From assembly GCA_019455325.1 (NCBI GenBank), contig JACFMQ010000011.1, positions 1 to 64,000 on the forward strand: a stretch of DNA of 64,000 nucleotides. Reading direction: 5' to 3'. The position numbers and the translations under genes are program-made. This stretch comes from Rhodocyclaceae bacterium (GTDB lineage: Bacteria; Pseudomonadota; Gammaproteobacteria; Burkholderiales; Rhodocyclaceae). The stretch's first letter is position 1, and every line of letters begins with the position of its first letter. The notes under the pieces were generated by a model. The model was not told where the DNA came from. It worked only from the letters and a program-made list of their open reading frames with translations, and did not search any database. Positions 22,271 through 31,188 of this stretch are shown piece after piece.

Positions 22271-22284
22271 CACCCTCTCCGCCA
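22271..22284. other. Right attachment site
   Basis: An exact copy of the last 14 bases of tRNA-Ser. Beyond it the sequence returns to chromosomal genes. Confidence 0.85.
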
Positions 22285-22471
22285 CTCTCGACGGCCCGTG
22301 CGAATCTTACGTGATCGTGCGGGCTTTGTCGTTTACGGCGCTTTTTCGTGCCTTTCCCCGTCTTTTCCCCACCGCCGCCCCGATGCCGCCGGCAATTGCC
22401 GAGGATCGTTCGCTGCATCGCATCAAGTGATGGTACACTCGCGGCCGTCACGAAACCTTCACGGAACTGTC

Positions 22472-23110
22472 ATGTTCGGACGGCTGATGCCCAAAGAGGG
22501 CAAATTCTTCGATCTTTTCAACGAACACGCGGAACTGATCGTCGAGGGCGGCAGGCAGTTGGTCGCCATGATGACCGCGCTGAACAGCGGCAACGGCGAT
22601 ATCGAAACCTTCGCCGCGGCCATCGACAAGGCCGAGAGCAGCGCCGACAAGATCACGCACGAGACCATCTCGCAGCTGCACAAGACCTTCATCACGCCGC
22701 TCGACCGCGACGAGATCCATCAACTGATCACGCGCATGGACGACATCCTCGACATCGGCCAGGATATCGCCCAGACCATCTCCCTCTACGACATCCAGCG
22801 GGCGACGCCGGAGGCGATCACGCTTTCCGGCATCATGCTGTCGTGCTGCGAGCGCGTGAAGACGGCGGTGAACCTGCTGCACTCGATGGACAACGCGCAG
22901 GCCATCCTCGCCATCTGCCGCGAGATTTCCCACTTCGAATCCGAGGCGGACCACGTGATGCGCGGCGCCATGTCGAAGCTCTTCCGCGACGAGCCGGACG
23001 TGCGCCAGCTGATCAAGCTGAAGGCCATCTACGAACTGCTGGAAACCATCACCGATCGCTGCGAGGACGTGGCCAACGTGATCGAGGGCATCGTCCTCGA
23101 GAATTCCTGA
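22472..23110 (+). CDS. DUF47 family PhoU-like phosphate transport regulator
   Basis: A helical protein of 212 residues typical of the DUF47/YkaA family, related to PhoU (FFDLFNEHAELIVEGGRQL, ITHETISQLHKTFITPLDRDEIHQL, MDDILDI). These proteins partner with Pit carriers, and the pit gene follows 42 bp downstream. ATG 22472 begins at the conserved MFGRLMPKE start; an earlier in-frame ATG at 22298 would add junk from the element border. Confidence 0.92.
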   Translation: MFGRLMPKEGKFFDLFNEHAELIVEGGRQLVAMMTALNSGNGDIETFAAAIDKAESSADKITHETISQLHKTFITPLDRDEIHQLITRMDDILDIGQDIAQTISLYDIQRATPEAITLSGIMLSCCERVKTAVNLLHSMDNAQAILAICREISHFESEADHVMRGAMSKLFRDEPDVRQLIKLKAIYELLETITDRCEDVANVIEGIVLENS

Positions 23111-23152
23111 CCTCCGACCTTTCTTCCCCCAAGATTCACGAGCGGACAGCGC

Positions 23153-24160
23153 ATGGAAACCCTGCAGATCAGCCTGGGCGTGGTCATCTTTCTCGTCCTG
23201 CTGGCCCTGGTGTTCGACTTCATGAACGGCTTCCACGATGCCGCCAACTCGATCGCCACCGTCGTCTCCACCGGCGTACTGAAGCCGCACCACGCGGTTG
23301 CCTTCGCCGCCTTCTTCAACGTCCTCGCCGTCGCCGTCTTCCAGTTGAAGGTGGCGACGACCATCGGCAAGGGCACCATCGAGCCGGTGATCATCGACCA
23401 CATCGTCATTTTCGGCGCGCTCGTCGGCGCCATCGCCTGGAACCTGATCACCTGGTATTACGGCATTCCGTCGTCGTCGTCGCACGCGCTGATCGGCGGG
23501 CTGGTCGGCGCCGCGCTGATGAAAGCCGGGCCGTCGGCGCTGATCGCCTCGGGCATCACCAAGACGCTGCTCTTCATCTTCGTCTCGCCGATGCTCGGCA
23601 TGCTGCTCGGCGCGCTGCTCATGCTGCTGGTTTCATGGCTGCTGCGACGGACGACGCCGCGCCGCGTGGACAAGTGGTTCCGCCGCCTGCAGCTCTTCTC
23701 GGCCGCGCTCTACAGCCTTGGCCACGGCGGCAACGACGCGCAGAAGACGATGGGCATCATCTGGATGCTGCTCATCGCCGCCGGCCTCTCCTCCTCGCAC
23801 GATCCGATCCCGGTCTGGGTGGTCGCCGTCTGCTACATCGCCATCGGCATGGGCACGCTGTTCGGCGGCTGGCGCATCGTCAAGACCATGGGGCAGAAGA
23901 TCACCAAGCTGAAGCCGGTCGGCGGCTTCTGCGCCGAGACCGGCGGCGCGCTGACGCTGTTCCTGGCCACCGGCCTGGGCATCCCGGTGTCCACGACGCA
24001 CACCATCACCGGCGCCATCGTCGGCGTCGGCTCGTCGCAGAAGATGTCGGCGGTGCGCTGGGGCATCGCCGGCGGCATCGTCTGGGCGTGGATTCTCACC
24101 ATCCCGGCCAGCGCGCTGATCGCCGCCGTTTTCTGGTGGCTCGGCGAACTGATCCTCTGA
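23153..24160 (+). CDS. pit: Low-affinity inorganic phosphate transporter
   Basis: A protein of 335 residues with about ten membrane segments and the duplicated PiT signature: FDFMNGFHDAANSIAT in the first half and YSLGHGGNDAQKTMGII in the second. It takes up metal-phosphate by proton symport at the inner membrane. It forms an operon with the DUF47 gene. Confidence 0.95.
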   Translation: METLQISLGVVIFLVLLALVFDFMNGFHDAANSIATVVSTGVLKPHHAVAFAAFFNVLAVAVFQLKVATTIGKGTIEPVIIDHIVIFGALVGAIAWNLITWYYGIPSSSSHALIGGLVGAALMKAGPSALIASGITKTLLFIFVSPMLGMLLGALLMLLVSWLLRRTTPRRVDKWFRRLQLFSAALYSLGHGGNDAQKTMGIIWMLLIAAGLSSSHDPIPVWVVAVCYIAIGMGTLFGGWRIVKTMGQKITKLKPVGGFCAETGGALTLFLATGLGIPVSTTHTITGAIVGVGSSQKMSAVRWGIAGGIVWAWILTIPASALIAAVFWWLGELIL

Positions 24161-24176
24161 TCGCCCGGCGCCGCCG

Positions 24177-24965
24177 TTAGGCGACGAAGTCGGCGAGCGC
24201 CGCCGCCACCGCCGCCGGCCGCTCGACCATCAGCGCGTGGCCGCAGCCGTCGATCTCCTGCCGCGTCGCCCGGCGCAGGGCGTCCTGCAGCGGCTGTACG
24301 CTGCGCGGCGGCGTCATCCGGTCGCGCCGGCCGAGCAGCAGCAGCGTCGGGCAGTCCACCGCCGCGGCGGCGGCCAGTCCGTTCCGGTAATCGTTGCAGT
24401 TGGCGAGATCGCCGGCCAGCGTCGTCGCGTTCCGGCGCATGACGGCGAGCGTCCGGCCCGGACCCCAGACGCCGTGACCGCCGCCGCCGGCGGCGAAGAA
24501 GGCGGGCGTGTGCGACCACAGCGTGACCATGCGGCAGGCGGCGTCCGGCGTCGTCCGCGCGGCGTCGAGCAGGGCGTCCGAGACGGGCATCGGCGCCGTC
24601 GCGCCGAGCAGCGCCAGCCGGCCGACGCGCGCGCCGCCGCGCGCCGCCGCTTCGAGCGCGATCAGCGAACCCATCGAATGGCCGGCGACGGCGACGCCGC
24701 TGAGGCGCAGCGCGTCGAGCAGCGCCAGCAGCCAGTCGGCGGCGGCCTCGATCGACGCCGGCGGCGCCCCGGCCGAGCGCCCGTGCCCCGGCAGGTCGGG
24801 GGCGAGGGCGGCGACGCCGCGCGCGGCGAGCAGGGGCATGAGGTCGTGCCAGGCAGCGTGGTCGTTGGCCGCGCCGTGGACGAGAACGAGGACCGGCGCG
24901 CCGGAGGCGGGCGCCGGTCCGGCGGTGGCGACGTGGCACGCCAGGCCGTCGACGTCGATGCGCAT
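24177..24965 (-). CDS. Alpha/beta hydrolase
   Basis: The protein has 262 residues. The oxyanion HG appears in VLVHGAANDH, the nucleophile elbow is GHSMGS (about 107-112), the acid is in LLGRRDRMTPP, and the catalytic His is in CGHALMVERP. The substrate is unknown. The start at 24965 follows the end of the DUF465 gene by 2 bp, so the pair is likely cotranscribed. Confidence 0.88.
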   Translation of the reverse strand: MRIDVDGLACHVATAGPAPASGAPVLVLVHGAANDHAAWHDLMPLLAARGVAALAPDLPGHGRSAGAPPASIEAAADWLLALLDALRLSGVAVAGHSMGSLIALEAAARGGARVGRLALLGATAPMPVSDALLDAARTTPDAACRMVTLWSHTPAFFAAGGGGHGVWGPGRTLAVMRRNATTLAGDLANCNDYRNGLAAAAAVDCPTLLLLGRRDRMTPPRSVQPLQDALRRATRQEIDGCGHALMVERPAAVAAALADFVA

Positions 24966-24967
24966 GC

Positions 24968-25180
24968 TCAGGCCGGGATGTCCGGGACGAGCATCCGCTG
25001 AAGCTGGCCGATGCGGTCCTTCAACTGGAGCTTGCGCTTCTTCAGGCGGCGGACCAGCAACTGGTCCGGCGGCGGGTTGAGCGCCAGATGCTCGATGACG
25101 AGATCGAGGTCGCGGTGCTCGACCTGCAGTTCGTTGATCTGGGCGCGGATCGCCTCGATTTCTTCGTCGTTGGGATTCAT
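24968..25180 (-). CDS. DUF465 (YdcH-like) small coiled-coil protein
   Basis: The protein has 70 residues in two charged helices: INELQVEHRDLDLVIEHL, then DQLLVRRLKKRKLQLKDRI. The KKxKLxLKDxI ending is the DUF465 hallmark. The function is unknown. Confidence 0.85.
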   Translation of the reverse strand: MNPNDEEIEAIRAQINELQVEHRDLDLVIEHLALNPPPDQLLVRRLKKRKLQLKDRIGQLQRMLVPDIPA

Positions 25181-25355
25181 GTCGGTCGCGCGCTGCGCGT
25201 CGTGACGGTCGGGTGTCCGGCAATGTTAGTCGCCCTGCGGGGGAAAGACAACGAGCGGCCGGGAGGATGCGCGGGCGGGTCGGCAGCCAGGAAAAAAGCG
25301 GCTAGAATGAGGCGGTCGCAAGCACGCAGGTCCATAGCACAAGGAGGAGGGGCAG

Positions 25356-25676
25356 ATGCTCTATCAAGTGATGGTTGTCTTCGGCAAGGACAAGGAATAC
25401 GAATTCAAGATGTCCGACGCCGATCTCGCGGGGCGCAGCGCCGAAGAGGCGCGACGCTGGTTCGACAAGGAATTCACCGACCTCGAATGCGAGCCGAGTA
25501 ATCCGGTCGGCAAGGTGTTGATCATCGACAAGATTCTCAGCGTCGCCCGCTACGGCGGCGAGGGGCGCTTCGCCGCCGGCAAGGACTGGGCGCACGACTT
25601 CGCCCGCTACGCGGCGCTGGCCCTCGGCCGCGACACGATCCGCGTCGACGCCGCCAGTTTCAACATCAGCTACTGA
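25356..25676 (+). CDS. Conserved-looking small hypothetical protein
   Basis: A soluble protein of 106 residues with mixed alpha/beta content and no family I can name. A very strong AAGGAGGAGG precedes the ATG. A GC-rich hairpin without a T-run (25689-25713) follows the stop. It is divergent from DUF465 and precedes the hydrogenase promoter. Confidence 0.65.
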   Translation: MLYQVMVVFGKDKEYEFKMSDADLAGRSAEEARRWFDKEFTDLECEPSNPVGKVLIIDKILSVARYGGEGRFAAGKDWAHDFARYAALALGRDTIRVDAASFNISY

Positions 25677-25882
25677 CGCACCATCCCCGGGGAGGCGGCG
25701 CCGCCGCTTCCCCGCCGCACCGGCCTTCCGGCCGCGCCGCTTCTTCCCCGCCCGTTCCCTTTCTGCCCGCCGCTTTCGCCGGCTGGTAAGCAGGTTTCCA
25801 TTTTTCCTTTCCAGCGTAAGCGCGGCAGCCTTCGGCGCGTCCGCGCCTTTTCTCATCCCCTTGTTCGAAAAGGGAAAAGATA

Positions 25883-25899
25883 TTGGCACGGTTCTTGTT
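25883..25899 (+). promoter_or_regulatory. Sigma54-like -24/-12 promoter for the hyb operon
   Basis: TTGGCAC, five bases, then TTGTT: the -24 half (TGGCAC) is perfect; the -12 half has T in place of the usual C in TTGCW. It lies about 90 bp before hybO. Several proteobacterial uptake hydrogenase operons use sigma54. A specific activator site was not identified. Confidence 0.55.
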
Positions 25900-25985
25900 A
25901 TCGCCTTGTCGATAGGAGACGCCGCGGGCGTGACAAAGTGATCTCCCGGCCATCCGCCGGGGTTTCGAGAAGAAGGGTGAGGGTC

Positions 25986-27161
25986 ATGGCGAATACCAGT
26001 CTGCTGAAGCTGGAAATGGACGACAAGATCGCGGCGGCGGCCGAACGGCTGCAGATGTCGCGCCGCGAGTTCCTGCAGTTCTGCGCGGCGCTGGCGACGA
26101 CGCTCGGCCTGCCGCAGGGCGCCGACGCGGCGGTGGCCGAGGCGGTGGCGGCGAAGCCGCGGCCGTCGGTGATCTGGCTGCACTTCCAGGAATGCACCGG
26201 CTGCACCGAGTCGATGCTGCGCGCCGAGCATCCGACGCTGGAGAAGCTGATCCTCGACGTCATTTCGCTCGACTACCACGAGACGCTGTTCGCCGCCGCC
26301 GGCCACCAGATCGAGGCGGCGCGCGAGGCGGCGATGAAGGCCCACGCCGGCAAGTACGTGCTGGTCATCGAGGGCGCCATCCCGACCAAGGACGGCGGCA
26401 TCTACTGCAAGATCGGCGGCAAGACGGCGATCGAACTGACGAAGGAATGCGCCAAGGACGCGGCGGCGGTGATCGCCATCGGCTCCTGCGCCTCCTGGGG
26501 CGGCATGCCCTCGACCGATCCGAACCCGACCGGCGCCGTCGGCGCCAACAAGATCGTCACCGACAAGCCGGTGGTGACCATTCCCGGCTGTCCGCCGAAT
26601 CCGTACAACTTCCTGTCGACGGTGGTGCATTTCCTGACCTTCGGTTCGCTGCCGCCGGTCGACGAACTCGGTCGGCCGAAGTTCGCCTACTCGCGCCTGA
26701 TCCACGAGAACTGCGAGCGCCGCGCGCACTTCGACGCCGGCCGCTTCGCCATGGAGTTCGGCGACGAGGGGCACCGCAAGGGCTACTGCCTGTACAAGCT
26801 CGGCTGCAAGGGGCCGGAGACCTACGCCAACTGTCCGACCATCCTCTTCGGCGACGCCGGCGGCGGCACCTGGCCGGTCGGCTGCGGCCACCCGTGCATC
26901 GGCTGCACGGAGGAGGGCGTCGGCTTCCAGAAGCCGATCCACATGGTCGCCAAGATGAAGAACATCGAGCCGCCGCTGCAGTATCCGCGCATCGTCGAGG
27001 AGAAGGGCACGGGCGCGACGCTCGGCGCCGCCGCCGTGCTCGCCGCCGTGGCCGGGGCCGCCGCCGGCGCCGGCGCGATGGTCGCCAGCAACCTCGGTCT
27101 CTCGCACAAGGCCGAGCAGGCCGAAGAAGCGAAGAAGGCCGGCGAAAAGGCGCAGGTGTGA
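25986..27161 (+). CDS. hybO: [NiFe] hydrogenase small subunit (HybO type)
   Basis: The protein has 391 residues. A Tat signal (SRREFLQFC, twin Arg 26-27) exports the folded dimer with the large subunit. Fe-S ligands include ECTGCTES (C70, C73), GSCASWGG, IPGCPPNP, and the distal cluster set in YCLYKLGCKGPETYANC and CGHPCIGC. A C-terminal hydrophobic helix (about 345-368) anchors the complex in the membrane. The hybO-hybA-hybB-hybC order matches hydrogenase-2 (group 1c), which couples H2 oxidation to the quinone pool. Confidence 0.93.
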   Translation: MANTSLLKLEMDDKIAAAAERLQMSRREFLQFCAALATTLGLPQGADAAVAEAVAAKPRPSVIWLHFQECTGCTESMLRAEHPTLEKLILDVISLDYHETLFAAAGHQIEAAREAAMKAHAGKYVLVIEGAIPTKDGGIYCKIGGKTAIELTKECAKDAAAVIAIGSCASWGGMPSTDPNPTGAVGANKIVTDKPVVTIPGCPPNPYNFLSTVVHFLTFGSLPPVDELGRPKFAYSRLIHENCERRAHFDAGRFAMEFGDEGHRKGYCLYKLGCKGPETYANCPTILFGDAGGGTWPVGCGHPCIGCTEEGVGFQKPIHMVAKMKNIEPPLQYPRIVEEKGTGATLGAAAVLAAVAGAAAGAGAMVASNLGLSHKAEQAEEAKKAGEKAQV

Positions 27162-27163
27162 CG

Positions 27164-28195
27164 ATGAGCACCCGCCGCAATTTCCTCAGGGGCATGGTCG
27201 CGGCGAGCGGCGCGGCGGTCGCCGCCGGCGCGGCGAAGCCGGCCGCGGCGCGCGAGACCAGGCAGCGCCCGCCCGAGGCGCTCGGCCTGCTCTTCGACGC
27301 GACGCTGTGCGTCGGCTGCAAGGCCTGCGTCGCCGCCTGCAAACAGGCGAACGACAACCCGGCCGAGTTCTCGACGGTCGATAGGCTGTGGGACACGCCG
27401 CTCGACACCAGCGCCCATACCTTCAACCTGATCAAGATGTACCGCAGCGGCACGATGCAGACGAAGGACGCCGAGGAGAACGGCTACGCCTTCATGAAGA
27501 CCTCGTGCATGCACTGCGCCGACCCGTCGTGCGTTTCCGCCTGCCCGGTGTCGGCGATGACCAAGAACCCGGAGAACGGCGTCGTCGAGTATGACGCCGA
27601 CGCCTGCATCGGCTGCCGCTACTGCGTCGTCGCCTGCCCGTTCGGCATCCCGAAGTACGAGTACGACTCGCCGACCGGCAAGATCGGCAAGTGCGAGCTG
27701 TGCCGCCACCGCTACAAAGACGGCCGTTATTCCGCCTGCGCCGAGGTCTGCCCGACCGGCGCCACGCTCTTCGGCCGCAGCGCGGACCTGCTCGCCGAAG
27801 CCAAGCGCCGGCTGGCGCTGAAGCCGGGCGAGACGGCGGTGTTCCCGCGCGGCCGGCTGCGCGCCGCCGACGAGGGCGGCGTCCGGCACGCGGTCTGGCG
27901 CGAGGAGCCGGACCAGAGCTACGAGAACGTCGTCGGCAGCTACCAGCAGCACGTCTATGGCGAGACCGAGTACGGCGGCACGCAGGTTCTGAAGCTCTCC
28001 GGCGTGCCGTTCGAGAAGGTCGGCATGCCGAAGCTGCCGCCGGAGGCGGCGGCCGCGCACTCCGAGTCGATCCAGCACATGCTCTACGGCGGCCTGGTCA
28101 TGCCGCTCGCCGTGCTCGGCGCCATGACCTTCATCGCCAGACGCCACGTGCGCCACGACGACGAGAACGAAGGGGAGAACCGCGATGGCCGCTGA
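27164..28195 (+). CDS. hybA: Hydrogenase-2 ferredoxin-type subunit HybA
   Basis: The protein has 343 residues. It has a Tat signal (STRRNFLRG) and four cysteine sets for [4Fe-4S] clusters: CVGCKACVAAC (from C49), CMHCADPSCVSAC, CIGCRYCVVAC and CELC ... CAEVC. A C-terminal membrane helix (MLYGGLVMPLAVLGAMTFIA) follows. It relays electrons from HybO to HybB in the periplasm. Its start lies 2 bp after the hybO stop. Confidence 0.93.
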   Translation: MSTRRNFLRGMVAASGAAVAAGAAKPAAARETRQRPPEALGLLFDATLCVGCKACVAACKQANDNPAEFSTVDRLWDTPLDTSAHTFNLIKMYRSGTMQTKDAEENGYAFMKTSCMHCADPSCVSACPVSAMTKNPENGVVEYDADACIGCRYCVVACPFGIPKYEYDSPTGKIGKCELCRHRYKDGRYSACAEVCPTGATLFGRSADLLAEAKRRLALKPGETAVFPRGRLRAADEGGVRHAVWREEPDQSYENVVGSYQQHVYGETEYGGTQVLKLSGVPFEKVGMPKLPPEAAAAHSESIQHMLYGGLVMPLAVLGAMTFIARRHVRHDDENEGENRDGR

Positions 28196-29363
28196 TCGTC
28201 ACGCCCACCACGCGCCGGCCCCGGTCGGCGGCAATCTGTTCAACGCGGCGACGCTGGTCTGCGGCGTGCTGATCGCGATCATGATCGCCGTCCTCGCCGT
28301 CCGCTTCGTCTTCGGCCTGGGCGCCGTCACCAACCTGAACGACGGCTACCCGTGGGGCATCTGGGTGGTCGTCGACGTGGTCATCGGCTCGGCCTTCGCC
28401 TGCGGCGGCTTCTCGGTGGCGATGCTGGTGTACATCTTCAACAAGGGGCAGTACCACCCGCTGGTGCGGCCGGCGCTCCTGGCCAGCCTGTTCGGCTACA
28501 CGCTGGCCGGCGTCGGCGTCATCTTCGACCTCGGCCGCTGGTGGAATTTCTGGCACATCTTCACGCCCGGCTACGCCAACCCGAACTCGGTGATGTTCGA
28601 GGTCGCGGTCTGCATCTCGGCGTACATCGTCGTCATGTGGCTGGAGTTCTCGCCGGCCTTCCTCGAAAAGTGGGGCATGGAGGACGCCCGGCGCAAGCTG
28701 AACAAGGTGCTCTTCTTCCTGATCGCGCTCGGCACCGTGCTGCCGATGATGCACCAGTCCTCGCTCGGCACGCTGATCGTGGTCATGGGCGTGCAGGTCA
28801 ATCCGCTCTGGCAGACCCAGTTGATTCCGCTGCTCTTCCTGCTGACGGCGGTGGTCATCGGCTACGGCGTGGTGTTGTTCGAATCCTGCGTGGCTTCTTC
28901 CGCCTACCGCCGCAAGATCGAGACGCACCTGCTCGAACCGCTGGCCAAGGTCATGCTGACCATGCTCGGCGCCTTCGTCGTCGTCCGCTTCGGCGACCTG
29001 CTCGTGCGCGGCGCGCTGCCGCTCGCCTTCCAGGGCAGCGTCGCGGCGCTCGCCTTCTGGGTGGAGACGCTGTGCTTCCTGGCGCCGTTCGCCGTCGTCG
29101 GCTCGGCTTCCGCCCGCCGCAACCCGGCGCGGCTCTTCCTCGCCGGCGTCGCCATCATGCTCGGCGGCGTCTTCATGCGCTTGAACGCCTTCCTCATCGG
29201 CTACGACACCGGCGTCGGCGTCGACCCCGGCTGGCACTACTTCCCGTCCGTGCCCGAGCTGCTGGTGACGATCGGCATGTTCGCCGTCGAGGTGCTCGGC
29301 TACATCGTCATCACCCGCCGCTTCCCGGTGCTGCCGCGGGAAGAAGCGCAGGTCGCCCAATAA
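28185..29363 (+). CDS. hybB: Hydrogenase-2 integral membrane subunit HybB (NrfD family)
   Basis: A protein of 392 residues with about ten membrane helices and the NrfD/PsrC-type features YPWGIWVVVDVVIGSAFACGG and GVVLFESCVASS. It carries no heme and handles quinone and proton transfer for the HybOC complex. It overlaps hybA by 11 bp. Confidence 0.92.
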   Translation: MAADRHAHHAPAPVGGNLFNAATLVCGVLIAIMIAVLAVRFVFGLGAVTNLNDGYPWGIWVVVDVVIGSAFACGGFSVAMLVYIFNKGQYHPLVRPALLASLFGYTLAGVGVIFDLGRWWNFWHIFTPGYANPNSVMFEVAVCISAYIVVMWLEFSPAFLEKWGMEDARRKLNKVLFFLIALGTVLPMMHQSSLGTLIVVMGVQVNPLWQTQLIPLLFLLTAVVIGYGVVLFESCVASSAYRRKIETHLLEPLAKVMLTMLGAFVVVRFGDLLVRGALPLAFQGSVAALAFWVETLCFLAPFAVVGSASARRNPARLFLAGVAIMLGGVFMRLNAFLIGYDTGVGVDPGWHYFPSVPELLVTIGMFAVEVLGYIVITRRFPVLPREEAQVAQ

Positions 29364-29384
29364 GGCTTTTCGGAGGTCACAAGA

Positions 29385-31097
29385 ATGTCCAAGCGAGTCA
29401 CGATCGATCCTGTCACCCGCATCGAGGGCCATCTGCGCGTCGACGTCGAGGTCGACGGCGGCAGGGTGAAGAAGGCCTGGTCGTCCGGCCAGATGTGGCG
29501 CGGCGTCGAGAACATCCTGATCGGCCGCGACCCGCGCGACGCCTGGGCGATCACGCAGCGCATCTGCGGTGTGTGCACGACGGTGCACGCCATCGCCTCG
29601 GTGCGCGCGGTGGAGAACGCGCTGCGGCTGGAAATCCCGGTCAACGCGCAGTACATCCGCAACCTGATCATGCTCGCGCACGCCATCCACGACCACATCG
29701 TGCACTTCTACCACCTCTCCGCGCTCGACTGGGTGGACGTGGTCAGCGCGACGAAGGCCGACCCGGCGAAGGCGGCGAGCCTGGCGCAGAGCCTGTCGTC
29801 GTGGAGCGGCAACAGCGTGCAGGAATTCAGGAAGGTGCAGGACAAGATCAAGGGCTTCGTCGCCACCGGCCAGCTCGGCATCTTCACCAACGGCTACTGG
29901 GGCCACCCGGCGATGAAGCTGCCGCCGGAGGTGAACCTGCTCGCCGTCGTGCATTACCTGCAGGCGCTGGAAGTGCAGCGCTACGCGACCAAGATCGTCG
30001 CCGTGCTCGGCTCGAAGTCGCCGCACATCCAGAACGTCGCCGTCGGCGGCGTCGCCAATCCGCTGGCGCTCGATTCGCAGTCGGTGCTCACCGTCGAGCG
30101 CCTGCTCGCGGTCAAGGAATGGATCGACAAGCTCGACGACTTCGTGAAGAACGTCTACCTGATCGACGTCGCCGCCATCGGCGCCTTCTACGCCGACTGG
30201 ACCGGCCACGGCCGCGGCATCGTCGACTACCTGTCGGTGCCGGACGTGCCGCTCGACGGCAAGGGCACGCAGTTCGCCATGCCCGGCGGCCACATCGCCG
30301 GCGGCGACCTGTCGACCTTCAAGGCGATCGAGAGCTTCGACGACAAGTACTTCGCCGACGGCGTCACCGAGGCGGTCAAGCATTCCTGGTACGACTACTC
30401 GGCCGGCAACGACAGGGCGCTGCACCCGTACAAGGGCGAGACGACGCCGAAGTACACCGACTTCCAGGACGACGGCAAGTATTCCTGGCTGAAGTCGCCG
30501 AGCTTCTACGGCAAGCCCATGCAGGTCGGCCCGCTGGCGCACGTGCTGTGCATGTTCGCCGCCGGCCACGAGCCGACGAAGCGCTACGCGACGACGGCGC
30601 TCGACCTGGTGTCGGGCATCGCCAAGAGCAAGGTCGGCGTCGACGCGCTGCACTCGACGATCGGCCGCCACGCCGCGCGCGCCGTACGCTGCGCCGTCAT
30701 CCAGGACGAGCTGGTCAAGCAGTGGGATTTGCTGCTCGCCAACATGGGCCGCGGCGACCTGAAGACCTTCAACCGGCCGGTGTTCCCGAAGGGCGAGCAG
30801 ATGGGCGTCGGCTTCCACGAGGCGCCGCGCGGCGTGCTCTCGCACTGGGTGGTGATCGACAGCGGCAAGATCAGGAACTACCAGTGCGTCGTGCCTTCCA
30901 CCTGGAACGCCGCGCCGAGGAACGAGAAGGACGCGCCCGGCGCCTACGAGGCCTGCCTCGTCGGCAACCCGATCGCCGATCCGGAGAAGCCGCTGGAAGT
31001 GCTGCGCACCGTGCATTCCTTCGATCCGTGCATCGCCTGCGCCATCCATGTGATCGACGAGGAGCACCAGGAGATCGTCAAGGTGAAGGCTGCGTGA
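29385..31097 (+). CDS. hybC: [NiFe] hydrogenase large subunit (HybC type)
   Basis: The protein has 570 residues and the Ni-Fe active site. The N-terminal ligands are RICGVCTTVH (C61, C64) and the C-terminal ones DPCIACAIH (C549, C552). The 15 residues after His555 (VIDEEHQEIVKVKAA) are the tail removed by HybD after metal insertion. There is no signal of its own; it co-exports with HybO. Confidence 0.95.
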   Translation: MSKRVTIDPVTRIEGHLRVDVEVDGGRVKKAWSSGQMWRGVENILIGRDPRDAWAITQRICGVCTTVHAIASVRAVENALRLEIPVNAQYIRNLIMLAHAIHDHIVHFYHLSALDWVDVVSATKADPAKAASLAQSLSSWSGNSVQEFRKVQDKIKGFVATGQLGIFTNGYWGHPAMKLPPEVNLLAVVHYLQALEVQRYATKIVAVLGSKSPHIQNVAVGGVANPLALDSQSVLTVERLLAVKEWIDKLDDFVKNVYLIDVAAIGAFYADWTGHGRGIVDYLSVPDVPLDGKGTQFAMPGGHIAGGDLSTFKAIESFDDKYFADGVTEAVKHSWYDYSAGNDRALHPYKGETTPKYTDFQDDGKYSWLKSPSFYGKPMQVGPLAHVLCMFAAGHEPTKRYATTALDLVSGIAKSKVGVDALHSTIGRHAARAVRCAVIQDELVKQWDLLLANMGRGDLKTFNRPVFPKGEQMGVGFHEAPRGVLSHWVVIDSGKIRNYQCVVPSTWNAAPRNEKDAPGAYEACLVGNPIADPEKPLEVLRTVHSFDPCIACAIHVIDEEHQEIVKVKAA

Positions 31098-31136
31098 TCG
31101 GGTTTTGACCTGACGCAAGGTCGTTTTCCCTTCCCG

Positions 31137-31179
31137 GCGCGAGACTACCCTCCCCCTTACGGTCTCGCGCTTTTTTTTT
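31137..31179 (+). terminator. Strong intrinsic terminator between hybC and hybD
   Basis: A perfect 9-bp stem, GCGCGAGAC (31137-31145) with GTCTCGCGC (31162-31170), is followed by nine T residues. It lies 9 bp before the hybD start, within what is otherwise one operon. Confidence 0.85.
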
Positions 31180-31188
31180 CGAGGTGAC

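Larger units (their letters stand above)
11101..22284. mobile_element. Integrated phage-like element in tRNA-Ser: integrase, primase and terminases but no capsid genes
   Basis: An 11.2-kb element between exact 14-bp direct repeats, with a P4-type integrase at the right end. Almost all genes run on the minus strand: integrase, AlpA-like protein, HTH protein, primase-helicase, two small genes, recombinase-like protein, TerS-like protein, TerL, a 250-residue unknown and two tiny genes. Two plus-strand genes sit at the left end. Replication and DNA-packaging functions are present, but I find no portal, major capsid, protease, tail or lysis gene. A satellite that uses helper-phage particles fits best; a prophage reduced by deletion is the alternative. 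Confidence 0.85.

Noticed and set aside
11101-22284. Complete inducible prophage
   Set aside because: No portal, capsid, tail or lysis genes could be found on either strand.
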